Shown here: positions 8,901 to 15,454 of the stretch, piece by piece
Layout: each line of letters starts with the position of its first letter
Position numbering within the stretch: the stretch's first letter is position 1
NCBI GenBank assembly: GCA_035620975.1
Contig: DASPFV010000320.1
Coordinates: 1 to 24,556 of the forward strand
Direction: 5' to 3'
Source of the DNA: DASPFV01 sp035620975
GTDB taxonomy: Bacteria; Acidobacteriota; Vicinamibacteria; Vicinamibacterales; 2-12-FULL-66-21
Length of the DNA: 24,556 nt
Notes under the pieces: generated by a model
What the model was told of the DNA's origin: nothing
Seen by the model: the letters and a program-made list of their open reading frames with translations, nothing else
Database searches by the model: none
Translations under genes and position numbers: made by a program

Positions 8901-9238
8901 ACGGCCAGGCGTTCCTCTGCGGCATCTTCAACAGTTACGTGGCCAACTACCTGGTCCGGCTGCGGGTGAACACGCACGTGAGCGTCTCGATTCTCGAGCG
9001 TCTTCCGGTTCCGTGCCCGCCGCGGCGCTCCCCACCCTTTCGTGAGATCGCTGCCATCAGCCGCCGACTCGGCCTGGGCGATGCAGATCGCGCCGGCCAT
9101 GCCCGGCTTCAGGCACTTGTCGGCCGGCTCTACGACCTGGACCGGAGCCAGTACCGCCGGATCCTCGACACGTTCCCGCTCGTCCCGGGAACGGAGCGCG
9201 ACGAAGCCATGGCCGCGTTCTGCGATATAGTCGGCTGA
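5942..9238 (+). CDS. Eco57I/PglX-type adenine-N6 DNA methyltransferase
   Basis: This 1098-residue protein should transfer a methyl group from S-adenosylmethionine to adenine N6 in a specific DNA site. Visible parts: an N-terminal region (~55-175) shaped like the restriction domain of type IIG/ISP enzymes (LATLVVTAWGG, then SGDRLRIVDC and HLEFDLD); a helical region with the conserved LGVEQLGGIYERLLDF (357-372); TGSFYTPRALTEYLV (394-408); SAM motif I DPAMGSGAF (431-439); YGVDLNPMAVQL (484-495); and catalytic NPPW (691-694). A C-terminal target-recognition part ends in the TaqI-like FNSYVANYLV...LERLPVPCP pattern. The E-x-K of a PD-(D/E)xK nuclease is not apparent where expected. The ATG at 5942 overlaps the helicase stop; an earlier in-frame extension from 5354 is rejected because it would run through the helicase gene. 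BREX PglX and class 1 DISARM DrmMI are the closest families I can name; which one is open. Confidence 0.9.
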   Translation: MTIPGIGGTLVSLDALARDESAVSPLRDHAAAVRARREIRRWQAPLRLELGPAAGARTTFDRLAAPLCRALGYSVIPVGGRDDLLRARLGSNDRELATLVVTAWGGDPAAAWRAAVHIGIACGLRWSFICSGDRLRIVDCERTYSRRHLEFDLDATVDDERAFAVLWTLLSAGAMSPAHTARALERAIVRSDEHRALVRTALERGVLEAVQHLIGAFTAARRRLRRSPGQADVFDESLVVIYRVLFLLFAEARGLVPCWHPVFRDGYTIESLRIGLETDGQAAGLWEALQAIARLAHRGCQSGSLRVTPFNGHLFSPTDAPLADTLPLEDGAVRRALSALTTRRSRSGPVPIGYRELGVEQLGGIYERLLDFRPSGDDSPTAPALVRGDGRKRTGSFYTPRALTEYLVRRTLAPLVEAADPDSILNLKVLDPAMGSGAFLVAACRYLAGAYESALVREGSALASELGPSDRVGFRRTIAQRCLYGVDLNPMAVQLGRLSLWLATLAADRPLTFLDHRLRVGNSLLGASPLDVIRQPPAARASRLGPASLPLFEATELDTAIGGAISVRRDIASHPADTLEEVQAKERALAELQGAHSAVRQWQAVLDLWCAGWFTPGSRRQHAAAFGDLVDRLRGRGPVLPDHLAEPLLRDAAAIAGRERFFHWSMEFPEVFHDPAGQPLAAPGFDAVIGNPPWEMLRAERSAGPRPSDRMLVEFARTSGIYRAQGTGHGNLYQLFLERCLQLVRHGGRLGLVLPSSFAVDAGSAALRRAVLERTSVDALIGIENRGGVFPIHRGLRFLLLSTTSGGGTTEVPLRLGLSNPQQLDRLPESGPDPAALRISRGLLERLSGPALVLPDLRNEIDVSIVASAAFSFPGLGDPSGWGARFGRELNASDDRKHFTSRGTGLPVVEGKHIRPFVVELGSVRYRIPRTAARSVLDPSRTYTRKRLAYRDVASATNRVTLIAAVLPAEVVSTHTVFCLKNRMDDDGQAFLCGIFNSYVANYLVRLRVNTHVSVSILERLPVPCPPRRSPPFREIAAISRRLGLGDADRAGHARLQALVGRLYDLDRSQYRRILDTFPLVPGTERDEAMAAFCDIVG

Positions 9239-9347
9239 CTGCGCCGCCTGTGTCGATTTCTCGGAAAGCTGTGACCGTCGATCGCCTCACGTCATCCGGC
9301 CCGGCCGGCGCGTGCCTCGCAGCGCCATCGGTGGCGATCGCGGGGGG

Positions 9348-10373
9348 ATGGTGACGCACCTCGATGATCGCGGCCCGGTCTGGGTGATCTGGCTGCTGAT
9401 CGCGTTCGGCGCGGTCCAGCCGGTCGTGTGGTGGCTGGCGGGCGACTTCGCGCAGCGGCCCATCATCTTTCTGCCCATGCTCGCGGGCTGGGCGGCCCTC
9501 CTCGTGCTGGCCGCGCTGTCCACCCGTCAGATCGGGTGGCTCTCGCGCACGCTCACCCGCGAGACGCGCGCGCACAAGGCCACGCTGAACGAAGTCGAGC
9601 AGCTTCAGACGCAGACCGCGATGCTCGAGATCATCGCGACGTCCGCCGACGTTCCGCTCGCGTTCCGCGCGCTGGCCGGACGCATCGCGCGCCTGGTGCC
9701 CTGTGACCGGGTGGGGCTCGCCCTGCTGACCGACGACGGCCAGGAGTTCCAGACGTTCACCGCACGGGTGGACGAAACCGAGCGGCGCGCCCGGCCGCGG
9801 CCCGAGATCGTGTTCCGCGTGGACCGCACCATCCTCGGCACCGTCGTGCGCTCGCGGGAGCCGCTGATCGTCGACGACATCGAGCGCGCGGCGCCCGACT
9901 ACGTCGATGCGAACGTGCTGGCGTCCGCCCGATTCCGGTCGGCGCTCGTCATGCCGCTCGTCTCGAAGGAGCGCGCGGTCGGCACGCTCAATGTCGTCTC
10001 GCGCCAGCCTCAGGCGTTCAGCCGCGCCGACATCGAGGCCCTGCGCTCGATCTCCGAGATCCTGGCCGTGGCCTGGGTCGCCCAGCAGCTCCACACGGCT
10101 GTCGGAAAATACCGGACCATGGAGACCATGTCGGAGCTGACGCTGTCGATCGCGGCCGAGATCAACAGCGCCCTGCAGACCATCGTCGGCCATTGCGACC
10201 TGCTCCAGCGCGCACACCAGGATCCCGCGCTGCTGCGCGATCTCGAAACGATCGTCCAGCAGGCCGGCCGCGTCTCGGAGCTGCTGCACCGCATGCGCGC
10301 GGCGGCGAGCGAGCGGCTGAAAGAAATGGAGGCGCGGATCTCGGACGGCCGTTCGGCGATGGGCCAGGTCTGA
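9348..10373 (+). CDS. Membrane GAF protein with degenerate histidine-kinase dimerisation domain
   Basis: This is a 341-residue protein (353 if the GTG at 9312 is used). It has two transmembrane segments (about residues 11-31 and 38-57), a short signalling helix (60-92), and a GAF domain (about 95-240, with AFRALAGRIARLVPCDRVGLAL and ARFRSALVMPLVSKERAVGTLNVVS). A HisKA-like helical hairpin follows (about 255-320). In that hairpin the segment SIAAEINSALQTIVGHCDLL aligns with the usual AHEINNPLxxIxGxxELL, but the phosphoacceptor His is Ala270. No ATP-binding (N/G/F box) domain follows before the stop. It therefore cannot be an ordinary histidine kinase, and may be a small-molecule sensor or an inhibitor/partner of another kinase. 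It lies 109 bases after the methylase on the same strand, so co-transcription is possible but unproven. I prefer ATG 9348 because the protein then starts close to the first helix. Confidence 0.78.
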   Translation: MVTHLDDRGPVWVIWLLIAFGAVQPVVWWLAGDFAQRPIIFLPMLAGWAALLVLAALSTRQIGWLSRTLTRETRAHKATLNEVEQLQTQTAMLEIIATSADVPLAFRALAGRIARLVPCDRVGLALLTDDGQEFQTFTARVDETERRARPRPEIVFRVDRTILGTVVRSREPLIVDDIERAAPDYVDANVLASARFRSALVMPLVSKERAVGTLNVVSRQPQAFSRADIEALRSISEILAVAWVAQQLHTAVGKYRTMETMSELTLSIAAEINSALQTIVGHCDLLQRAHQDPALLRDLETIVQQAGRVSELLHRMRAAASERLKEMEARISDGRSAMGQV

Positions 10374-10379
10374 CTCCTG

Positions 10380-10406
10380 CCACGGAAGAACACGGAAGAA
10401 CACCGA
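10380..10406 (+). repeat. Decamer repeat (ACGGAAGAAC) after the GAF gene
   Basis: Two exact ACGGAAGAAC decamers followed by a partial one (ACCGAC) lie just after the GAF gene stop. They are near-copies of the decamers at 3231-3258. No other function is visible and no terminator-like hairpin accompanies them. Confidence 0.6.
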
Positions 10407-10502
10407 CTCGGACAGGTCCGGACGGCACTGACCGTCAGGCATGCGCCCGCGTTCCCCGCGTCCGTCAAACACGATTACAGCGACCCGCCGGCCCCCTCTC
10501 CA

Positions 10503-10832
10503 TCAGCGATTCGGAGGACGCGCCATGTTCAGCGCCAGCAGCAGCGTCGCGGTCAGGACGAGCAGTACGGCGGCCGTGGTCGCGATGAAGAGCCAGTCGC
10601 GCGTGCGGATGGAATCGAGAACGGCCTCGATGATGCGGAGAACCGGCGTCAGCATGAGAATGAGCAGACCGGTGCGGAGCAGCCAGTCGGACGCCAACTC
10701 GGTCCGCCCGGCCAGGAGCATCATCAAGCCGCCGGCCAGCAGCACCGCACTGACCTGCACGGCGCCGAGCATCAGCCGACCGAGGCGCCGCTGGAGAACC
10801 ACCATCGGCGAAGCCGTGCGCTCCGGCGTCAT
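10503..10832 (-). CDS. DUF1634-family membrane protein, TauE partner
   Basis: This 109-residue protein has three predicted membrane helices: LMLGAVQVSAVLLAGGLMMLLA, LLRTGLLILMLTPVLRIIEAVL and WLFIATTAAVLLVLTATLLLALN. The LLRTGLLILMLTPVLRI segment is characteristic of the DUF1634 family, which very often sits next to TauE/SafE sulfite-exporter-type permeases. The ATG at 10832-10830 overlaps the TGA of the permease gene (10831-10829) as ATGA, so the two are translationally coupled. A longer frame running to 11168 exists but would overlap the permease by more than 300 bases, so I reject it. Function is not established for the family; a helper subunit of the exporter is the usual inference from this conserved pairing. 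Confidence 0.87.
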   Translation of the reverse strand: MTPERTASPMVVLQRRLGRLMLGAVQVSAVLLAGGLMMLLAGRTELASDWLLRTGLLILMLTPVLRIIEAVLDSIRTRDWLFIATTAAVLLVLTATLLLALNMARPPNR

Positions 10833-11725
10833 AGCAGCTTCAGCACGTATGTGAGAGACACCGCCCCGAGCACGAACGCCATCAGCAGCTTCAGCCACCG
10901 CGCGCGTGCGCGTCCGCCGAACCAGAGCCCCGCCCGCGATCCCACCAGCACGCCGAGCACGGCGGCCGCAGCCAGTGGCGCGGAGACGTTCCCGCGCGCG
11001 TAGTAGAGCGGCGCCGACGCCACTGCCGTCGCCCCGATCATCACGGCGCTCGTGGCCGCCGCCACGCGCAGCGGCACGCCGCACCAGGCGTTGAGCACCG
11101 GCACCTGCAGGATCCCACCGCCAATCCCGAGCAGGCCGGACACGTACCCGGCCGCCGCCGAAACGCACAGCGCAACCGGAATCCGCCGCGTGCGGTAGAC
11201 GACGTCCCGCCCGCTCTCGTCCTCGTAGAACCGTCCGCCGAGGGGCCCCAAATAAGCCGTCTCGTCCAAAATCACGTTCCGCCGGTCCAGCCTCGTCAGC
11301 AGGATCGCGCAGATGGTCGCGGTGACCGCGGCGAACACCCCGAACAGCGCCCGGTCGGGCAGGTGCACCACCGTGAGCGCGCCAATCAGACCGGCTCCGC
11401 TCGAGGCCAGCAGCAGCAGCATACCCAGCCGGAGGTTGACCAGCTCCCGGCCGGTCGAGCCGGCCGAGACGACGCTCGACGTCGCGATGACCGTCATCAG
11501 CCCGACGCCGGCAGAGACGTTCAGCGGCAATTCCAGCACAACGTTGAGAAACGGCACGAGGAATACGCCGCCCCCGAGCCCGAGCAGGGCGCCGAGGCAG
11601 CCCGAGAGGGCGCCGACGGCCATGACGACGGCGAGCACGGCGGGAGTGATCGGCACCAAAGCGGCTGCGGGCGCGTTCGTGGTGTGACGGAGCCGGATGC
11701 TATGATCCGAATCGGTAGCGGCCAC
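10829..11725 (-). CDS. TauE/SafE-family sulfite/organosulfonate exporter-type permease
   Basis: This is an up to 298-residue polytopic membrane protein with the internal duplication of the TauE/SafE family. Each half opens with a glycine-rich signature (GALLGLGGGVFLVPFLNVV near residues 45-63, and SGLLGIGGGILQVPVLNA in the second half). A hydrophilic loop between the halves contains FYEDESGRDVVYRTRRI. Members move sulfite, sulfoacetate or related anions across the inner membrane. The divergent neighbour is a persulfide dioxygenase/rhodanese protein that generates sulfite and thiosulfate from sulfane sulfur, so sulfite export is the natural reading here. The start is uncertain: the GTG at 11725 has no Shine-Dalgarno and lies only 13 bases from the divergent ATG at 11739. 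The TTG at 11659 or GTG at 11656, just before the first helix, are good alternatives. Its 3' end overlaps the DUF1634 gene by 4 bases. Confidence 0.9.
   Translation of the reverse strand: MAATDSDHSIRLRHTTNAPAAALVPITPAVLAVVMAVGALSGCLGALLGLGGGVFLVPFLNVVLELPLNVSAGVGLMTVIATSSVVSAGSTGRELVNLRLGMLLLLASSGAGLIGALTVVHLPDRALFGVFAAVTATICAILLTRLDRRNVILDETAYLGPLGGRFYEDESGRDVVYRTRRIPVALCVSAAAGYVSGLLGIGGGILQVPVLNAWCGVPLRVAAATSAVMIGATAVASAPLYYARGNVSAPLAAAAVLGVLVGSRAGLWFGGRARARWLKLLMAFVLGAVSLTYVLKLL
11698..11706 (+). promoter_or_regulatory. Extended -10 promoter candidate for the MBL-rhodanese gene
   Basis: TGCTATGAT is an extended -10 (TGn plus TATGAT) 33 bases before the ATG at 11739, which would put transcription start near 11713. 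No good -35 box is visible, as is usual with extended -10 promoters. It lies inside the longest version of the TauE frame, which supports a later TauE start. On the opposite strand TAGAAT at 11734-11729 could serve the exporter. Confidence 0.45.
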
Positions 11726-11738
11726 CGAATTCTAACCC

Positions 11739-13112
11739 ATGTTTCAGCGGTTCTTCGACGAGGGGCTGGCGCAGGCGTCCTTTCTGATCGCCAGCGATCG
11801 GACACGTGAGGCCGTGGTCGTCGACCCCCGGCGCGACATCGACGTCTACGTCGACGCAGCCCGTCAGCACGGCCTGACGCTGACGCACGCCGTCGAGACC
11901 CACATCCACGCCGATTTCGTGTCGGGTGCCCGGGAGCTCGCCACGCTCGGCGCCAGGGTAGTCTGCGGGCCGGGCTCCGATCTGCACTTCGCGCATCAGG
12001 CCGTCAGGCAGGGCGACGAGCTGCGGGTGGGCGATCTGCAGCTCGCGTTCGCGCACACGCCCGGGCATACGCCGGAGCACATCGCGATTCTCGTCCGCGA
12101 GCCGGACCAGCCGGCGCGGGTCCTCACGGGCGACACCCTGTTCGTCGGCGCGGTCGGGCGGCCCGATCTGCTCGGAGCCGACCTGATGCAGCAGCTCGCC
12201 CACCAGCTGTACCACTCGCTCTACGGTACGCTGCTCGGGCTCGACAACGCCGTGGAGGTGCATCCGGGCCACGGCGCCGGCTCCCTCTGCGGGGCTGGGA
12301 TCGGTCAGGCGCCGCACTCCACGATCGGCCAGGAGCGGCGGTTCAACCCGATGCTGCAGCACGCGTCGGAAGAGGCGTTCGTCGCCGCGGTGCTGGGTGA
12401 CCTGCCGGAAACGCCGCCGTACTTCCCGCGGATGAAGCGAATCAACCGCGAGGGTCCGCCGCTCGTCGGACTCGGGAGCGGGGTCACGGCGCCTCCCAGC
12501 CTGAGCGCCACCCGGGCGGCGGCCGTGATCCGCGACGGCGGGCTCCTCCTGGATCTCCGCGGCGGCGATGCGTTCGCGGCCGGCCATCCGGCGGGCGCCC
12601 TGAACATCGGCTTCGGCACCCGCGTGGGCTACTGGGCCGGCTGGCTGATCTCGCCGCATGACCGGCTCGTTCTGCTCCTCGACGACGAGCGGCAGGCACC
12701 GGAAGTGCGGCGGCAGCTGCTGCGCATCGGCCTGGATGACGTCGAAGGGACGATCGCCGGCGGATTCGACGCCTGGCGCGAGGCCGGTCTGCCCCTGTCG
12801 CGCATCGGCCAGGTGACCCCGGACGAGCTCCAGAGGAAACGGGCCGTTGGGCGGCCCCTGACCGTGGTGGACGTGCGGTCGCCCGGGGAATGGCGCGCGG
12901 GACACCTCGAGGGCGCGGTCAACATCCCGGTCGGCGAGCTGGCCAGCCGGGCCGGCTCGCTCGACCGCTCTTCACCTGTGGCGACCATCTGTGAAGGCGG
13001 GTTCCGTTCGAGCCTCGCGGCCAGCATTCTCGCCCGGGCCGGTGTTCCGGTCGTGAACGTAGCCGGCGGGATGGCCGCGCACCGGGCGACAGAGCTGAAG
13101 TCCCGCGGTTGA
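11739..13112 (+). CDS. MBL-fold persulfide dioxygenase-like protein fused to two rhodanese domains
   Basis: This is a 457-residue protein. The metallo-beta-lactamase part (1-~240) belongs to the ETHE1/persulfide dioxygenase-like branch: THIHADFVSG (54-63; His55, His57, Asp59), His110 in HTPGH and Asp132 in TGDTLF. His55, His110 and Asp132 are the expected mononuclear iron ligands, and the usual DH is DF, as in many members of this subfamily. Two rhodanese-like domains follow (~255-355 and ~360-455). The first has no cysteine in its loop (VLLLDDERQAPE) and should be inactive; the second has CEGGFRS with Cys418 and should transfer sulfane sulfur. The likely role is cytosolic oxidation of glutathione persulfide to sulfite, with conversion of the product to thiosulfate. 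The divergent TauE/DUF1634 pair fits sulfite disposal. The ATG at 11739 starts directly at the fold; no Shine-Dalgarno is seen. A BigR-type regulator was not found. Confidence 0.9.
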   Translation: MFQRFFDEGLAQASFLIASDRTREAVVVDPRRDIDVYVDAARQHGLTLTHAVETHIHADFVSGARELATLGARVVCGPGSDLHFAHQAVRQGDELRVGDLQLAFAHTPGHTPEHIAILVREPDQPARVLTGDTLFVGAVGRPDLLGADLMQQLAHQLYHSLYGTLLGLDNAVEVHPGHGAGSLCGAGIGQAPHSTIGQERRFNPMLQHASEEAFVAAVLGDLPETPPYFPRMKRINREGPPLVGLGSGVTAPPSLSATRAAAVIRDGGLLLDLRGGDAFAAGHPAGALNIGFGTRVGYWAGWLISPHDRLVLLLDDERQAPEVRRQLLRIGLDDVEGTIAGGFDAWREAGLPLSRIGQVTPDELQRKRAVGRPLTVVDVRSPGEWRAGHLEGAVNIPVGELASRAGSLDRSSPVATICEGGFRSSLAASILARAGVPVVNVAGGMAAHRATELKSRG

Positions 13113-13162
13113 GGAGCGCGTGACGACATCGGTCCCTGCAGCGGCGAGTTGAGCATCCGACA

Positions 13163-15454
13163 GTGCCCAGGCTGCAACCCGGCTCACGTCTGGCGCAATA
13201 CGAAGTAGTCGAGGCGATCGGCGCCGGCGGCATGGGCGAGGTCTACCGCGCGCGCGATCCCAGGCTCGGCCGCGATGTCGCCATCAAGGTGATGGCCGAT
13301 CACATCGCCTCCGACCCGGTCATGCGCCGGCGCTTCGAGACCGAAGCGCGCGCCGTCGCTTCGCTGTCCCATCCCTCCATTCTCTCGATTCACGAGCTCG
13401 CGATCGTGGAGGGCGCGCCGATCGCCGTGATGGAGCTGCTGGAGGGAGAGAACGTGCGAGCGCGGCTGAAGCGCGGGCCGCTCCCCTGGCGCGATGCGGT
13501 GAACATCGCCGCCAGCGTCGCCGAGGGACTGGCCATCGCACACAGCCGCGGGATCGTGCACCGCGATCTCAAGCCGGAGAACATCTTCCTCACGAGCTCG
13601 GGGGGCGTGAAGATCCTCGACTTCGGGCTGGCCGCGCTCCGCGCCAACGCGCCGACGGTCGGTCCCGAGGGGCCGACGATGGCGATGACGGCGGAGGGGG
13701 TGGTGCTCGGAACGTTCGGGTACATGTCGCCCGAACAGGTGATGGGCGAGCCAGTGGACGCGCGGAGCGACATCTTCGCCCTCGGCTGCGTGCTGTACGA
13801 GATGCTCACCGGCAGCACGCTTTTCTCCGGCAGCACGCCGCAGGAAGTCATCGCCCGGCTCCTGCGCGAGACGCCGCCGCCGATGACCGGGTTCGATCCG
13901 CTGGCCCCGGCGGAGCTGCGGGTCATCCTGTCACGCTGCGTCGAGCGTGTGCCCGCGCGGCGCTTCGGATCCGCCCAGGACGTGGCCATGGCGCTGCGCG
14001 CGCTCCTCACCGGATCCGGGGCTGCCGCACCCGGCCGGGTGCGGCCCCGCGGCAAGTCGCTCGCCGTGCTGCCGTTCGTCAACGCGGGGGCGGACCCGTC
14101 CACGGAGTACCTCACCGACGGCATCACCGAGAGCATCATCAACAGCCTCTCGCAGCTCGCCGGCCTGCGCGTCGTCCCGCGGAGCCTGGTGTTCCGCTAC
14201 AAGGGTGTCCAGACAGACCCCGCCACGATCGGTCTCGCGTTGAACGCGCGGACCATCCTGACCGGTCGGGTGCTCCAGCAGGGCGAGTACGTGAACATCC
14301 AGGCCGAGCTGGTCGACACTGCGACCGAGTCCCAGCTCTGGGGCGAGCAGTTCCGCCGGAAGCTGGACGATCTGCTCACGATCCAGCAGGACATCGCGTG
14401 GCAGATTTCCGAGGCGCTCCGGCTGAAGCTCACCGGCGCCCAGAAGAAGAAGCTGCGCAGGAAGCAAACGGTCAACCCCGAGGCGTACCAGGACTACCTG
14501 CGGGGCCGGTACCACTGGAACAACTGGACGCCCGACAGCTTCCGCCGCGCGCTCGAGTACTTCGACCGTGCGATTGCCGCCGACCCGATGTACGCGCTGG
14601 CGTACGCGGGGCTGGCCGATACCCTGGGCTCGATGGCCTACTACGGCTTCGTGGCGCCCGAGGACGGCTTCCCCCGCGCGCGCGCCGCGGCACTGCGCGC
14701 CATCGAGCTCGATCCCGATCTGGCCGACGCGCATGCCTCGCTCGCCCTCGGCTCGCTCTTCTGGAAACGGGACTGGCATGCGGCGGAGCGCGAGTTCCGG
14801 ACGGCGCTGGAGAAGAACCCCAACCTCGCGCAGGCGCACGCACTCTACGCGATCTACCTCATCACTGTCGGCCGCCATGACGAGGCCGTCGACGAGGCGC
14901 GCACGGCGCAGCGGCTGGATCCGCTGTCGCTGCTCGTCAACATGAGCGTGTGCTGGGCGCTGCACTTCGGCGGACGATACGAGGACGCCATCCGGGAGAC
15001 GGTGCGCACGAGGGAGCTCGCGCCGGGGTTCCAGGAAGCCGGCAACCTGCTGATGGCCTCCTACGAACAGCTCGGCCGCTTCGAGGAAGCCGCGGCCATC
15101 GCGTGCCAGCAGCCTTGCTACGGCGTGCAGCTCGACGGCCAGGAGCTGCTCGACGCGTACCGGCGGGGTGGCGAGGAGGGCTACTGGCGGGTGCGGCTCG
15201 AGAAGCTCCTCACGGCTCCGACGCAGCGGCCAGGCCTGCTCGACTACGCGCTGGCAATCGTAAATACCCATCTCGGCGAACTCGACGTGGCGCTCGACCG
15301 GCTCGAGAAGCTGGTCGACTCGCAGTCGGGCGGCGCGGTGTTCATCGCCGTCGAGCCCACGCTGCAGAAGCTCCGGGGCAACCCGCGCTACGAGGCGCTG
15401 ATCAGACGGGTGGGTGTGCCCACGGCTTCAGCACCGCGTACAGGGCCGAGGTGA
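13163..15454 (+). CDS. Ser/Thr protein kinase with TolB-like and TPR domains
   Basis: This is a 763-residue protein with three parts. Residues 13-~280 are a Hanks-type kinase with all key residues: GAGGMGEVY (20-28), Lys42 in VAIK, HRDLKPEN (133-140, Asp135), DFG (153-155) and MSPEQ. A TolB/FlgO-like beta-alpha domain (~295-430; SLAVLPFVNAG, EYLTDGITESIINSLSQL, ILTGRVLQQGEYVNIQAELVD) follows, then tetratricopeptide-like helices (~445-745; PEAYQDYLRGRYHWN, YALAYAGLADTLG, ADAHASLALGSLFWKRDW). This architecture is common in Acidobacteriota. Unlike many relatives, no transmembrane helix is visible between kinase and TolB parts, so it is probably cytosolic. The GTG at 13163 leaves the usual short lead before the kinase fold; Shine-Dalgarno is poor. 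It follows the MBL-rhodanese gene by 50 bases, so read-through is possible. The last 53 bases overlap panE on the other strand. Substrate unknown. Confidence 0.92.
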   Translation: MPRLQPGSRLAQYEVVEAIGAGGMGEVYRARDPRLGRDVAIKVMADHIASDPVMRRRFETEARAVASLSHPSILSIHELAIVEGAPIAVMELLEGENVRARLKRGPLPWRDAVNIAASVAEGLAIAHSRGIVHRDLKPENIFLTSSGGVKILDFGLAALRANAPTVGPEGPTMAMTAEGVVLGTFGYMSPEQVMGEPVDARSDIFALGCVLYEMLTGSTLFSGSTPQEVIARLLRETPPPMTGFDPLAPAELRVILSRCVERVPARRFGSAQDVAMALRALLTGSGAAAPGRVRPRGKSLAVLPFVNAGADPSTEYLTDGITESIINSLSQLAGLRVVPRSLVFRYKGVQTDPATIGLALNARTILTGRVLQQGEYVNIQAELVDTATESQLWGEQFRRKLDDLLTIQQDIAWQISEALRLKLTGAQKKKLRRKQTVNPEAYQDYLRGRYHWNNWTPDSFRRALEYFDRAIAADPMYALAYAGLADTLGSMAYYGFVAPEDGFPRARAAALRAIELDPDLADAHASLALGSLFWKRDWHAAEREFRTALEKNPNLAQAHALYAIYLITVGRHDEAVDEARTAQRLDPLSLLVNMSVCWALHFGGRYEDAIRETVRTRELAPGFQEAGNLLMASYEQLGRFEEAAAIACQQPCYGVQLDGQELLDAYRRGGEEGYWRVRLEKLLTAPTQRPGLLDYALAIVNTHLGELDVALDRLEKLVDSQSGGAVFIAVEPTLQKLRGNPRYEALIRRVGVPTASAPRTGPR

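Noticed and set aside
3444..9238. Complete class 1 DISARM or BREX locus
   Set aside because: No drmA, drmB, drmC, brx or pglZ genes are visible on either side in the window.
10833..11168. Long N-terminal extension of the DUF1634 gene
   Set aside because: Arg/Gly-rich, overlaps the exporter gene, and the internal ATG at 10832 forms the typical ATGA coupling.
13931..15271. 446-residue minus-strand frame opposite the kinase gene
   Set aside because: Codon-shadow of a gene with clear kinase, TolB-like and TPR domains.
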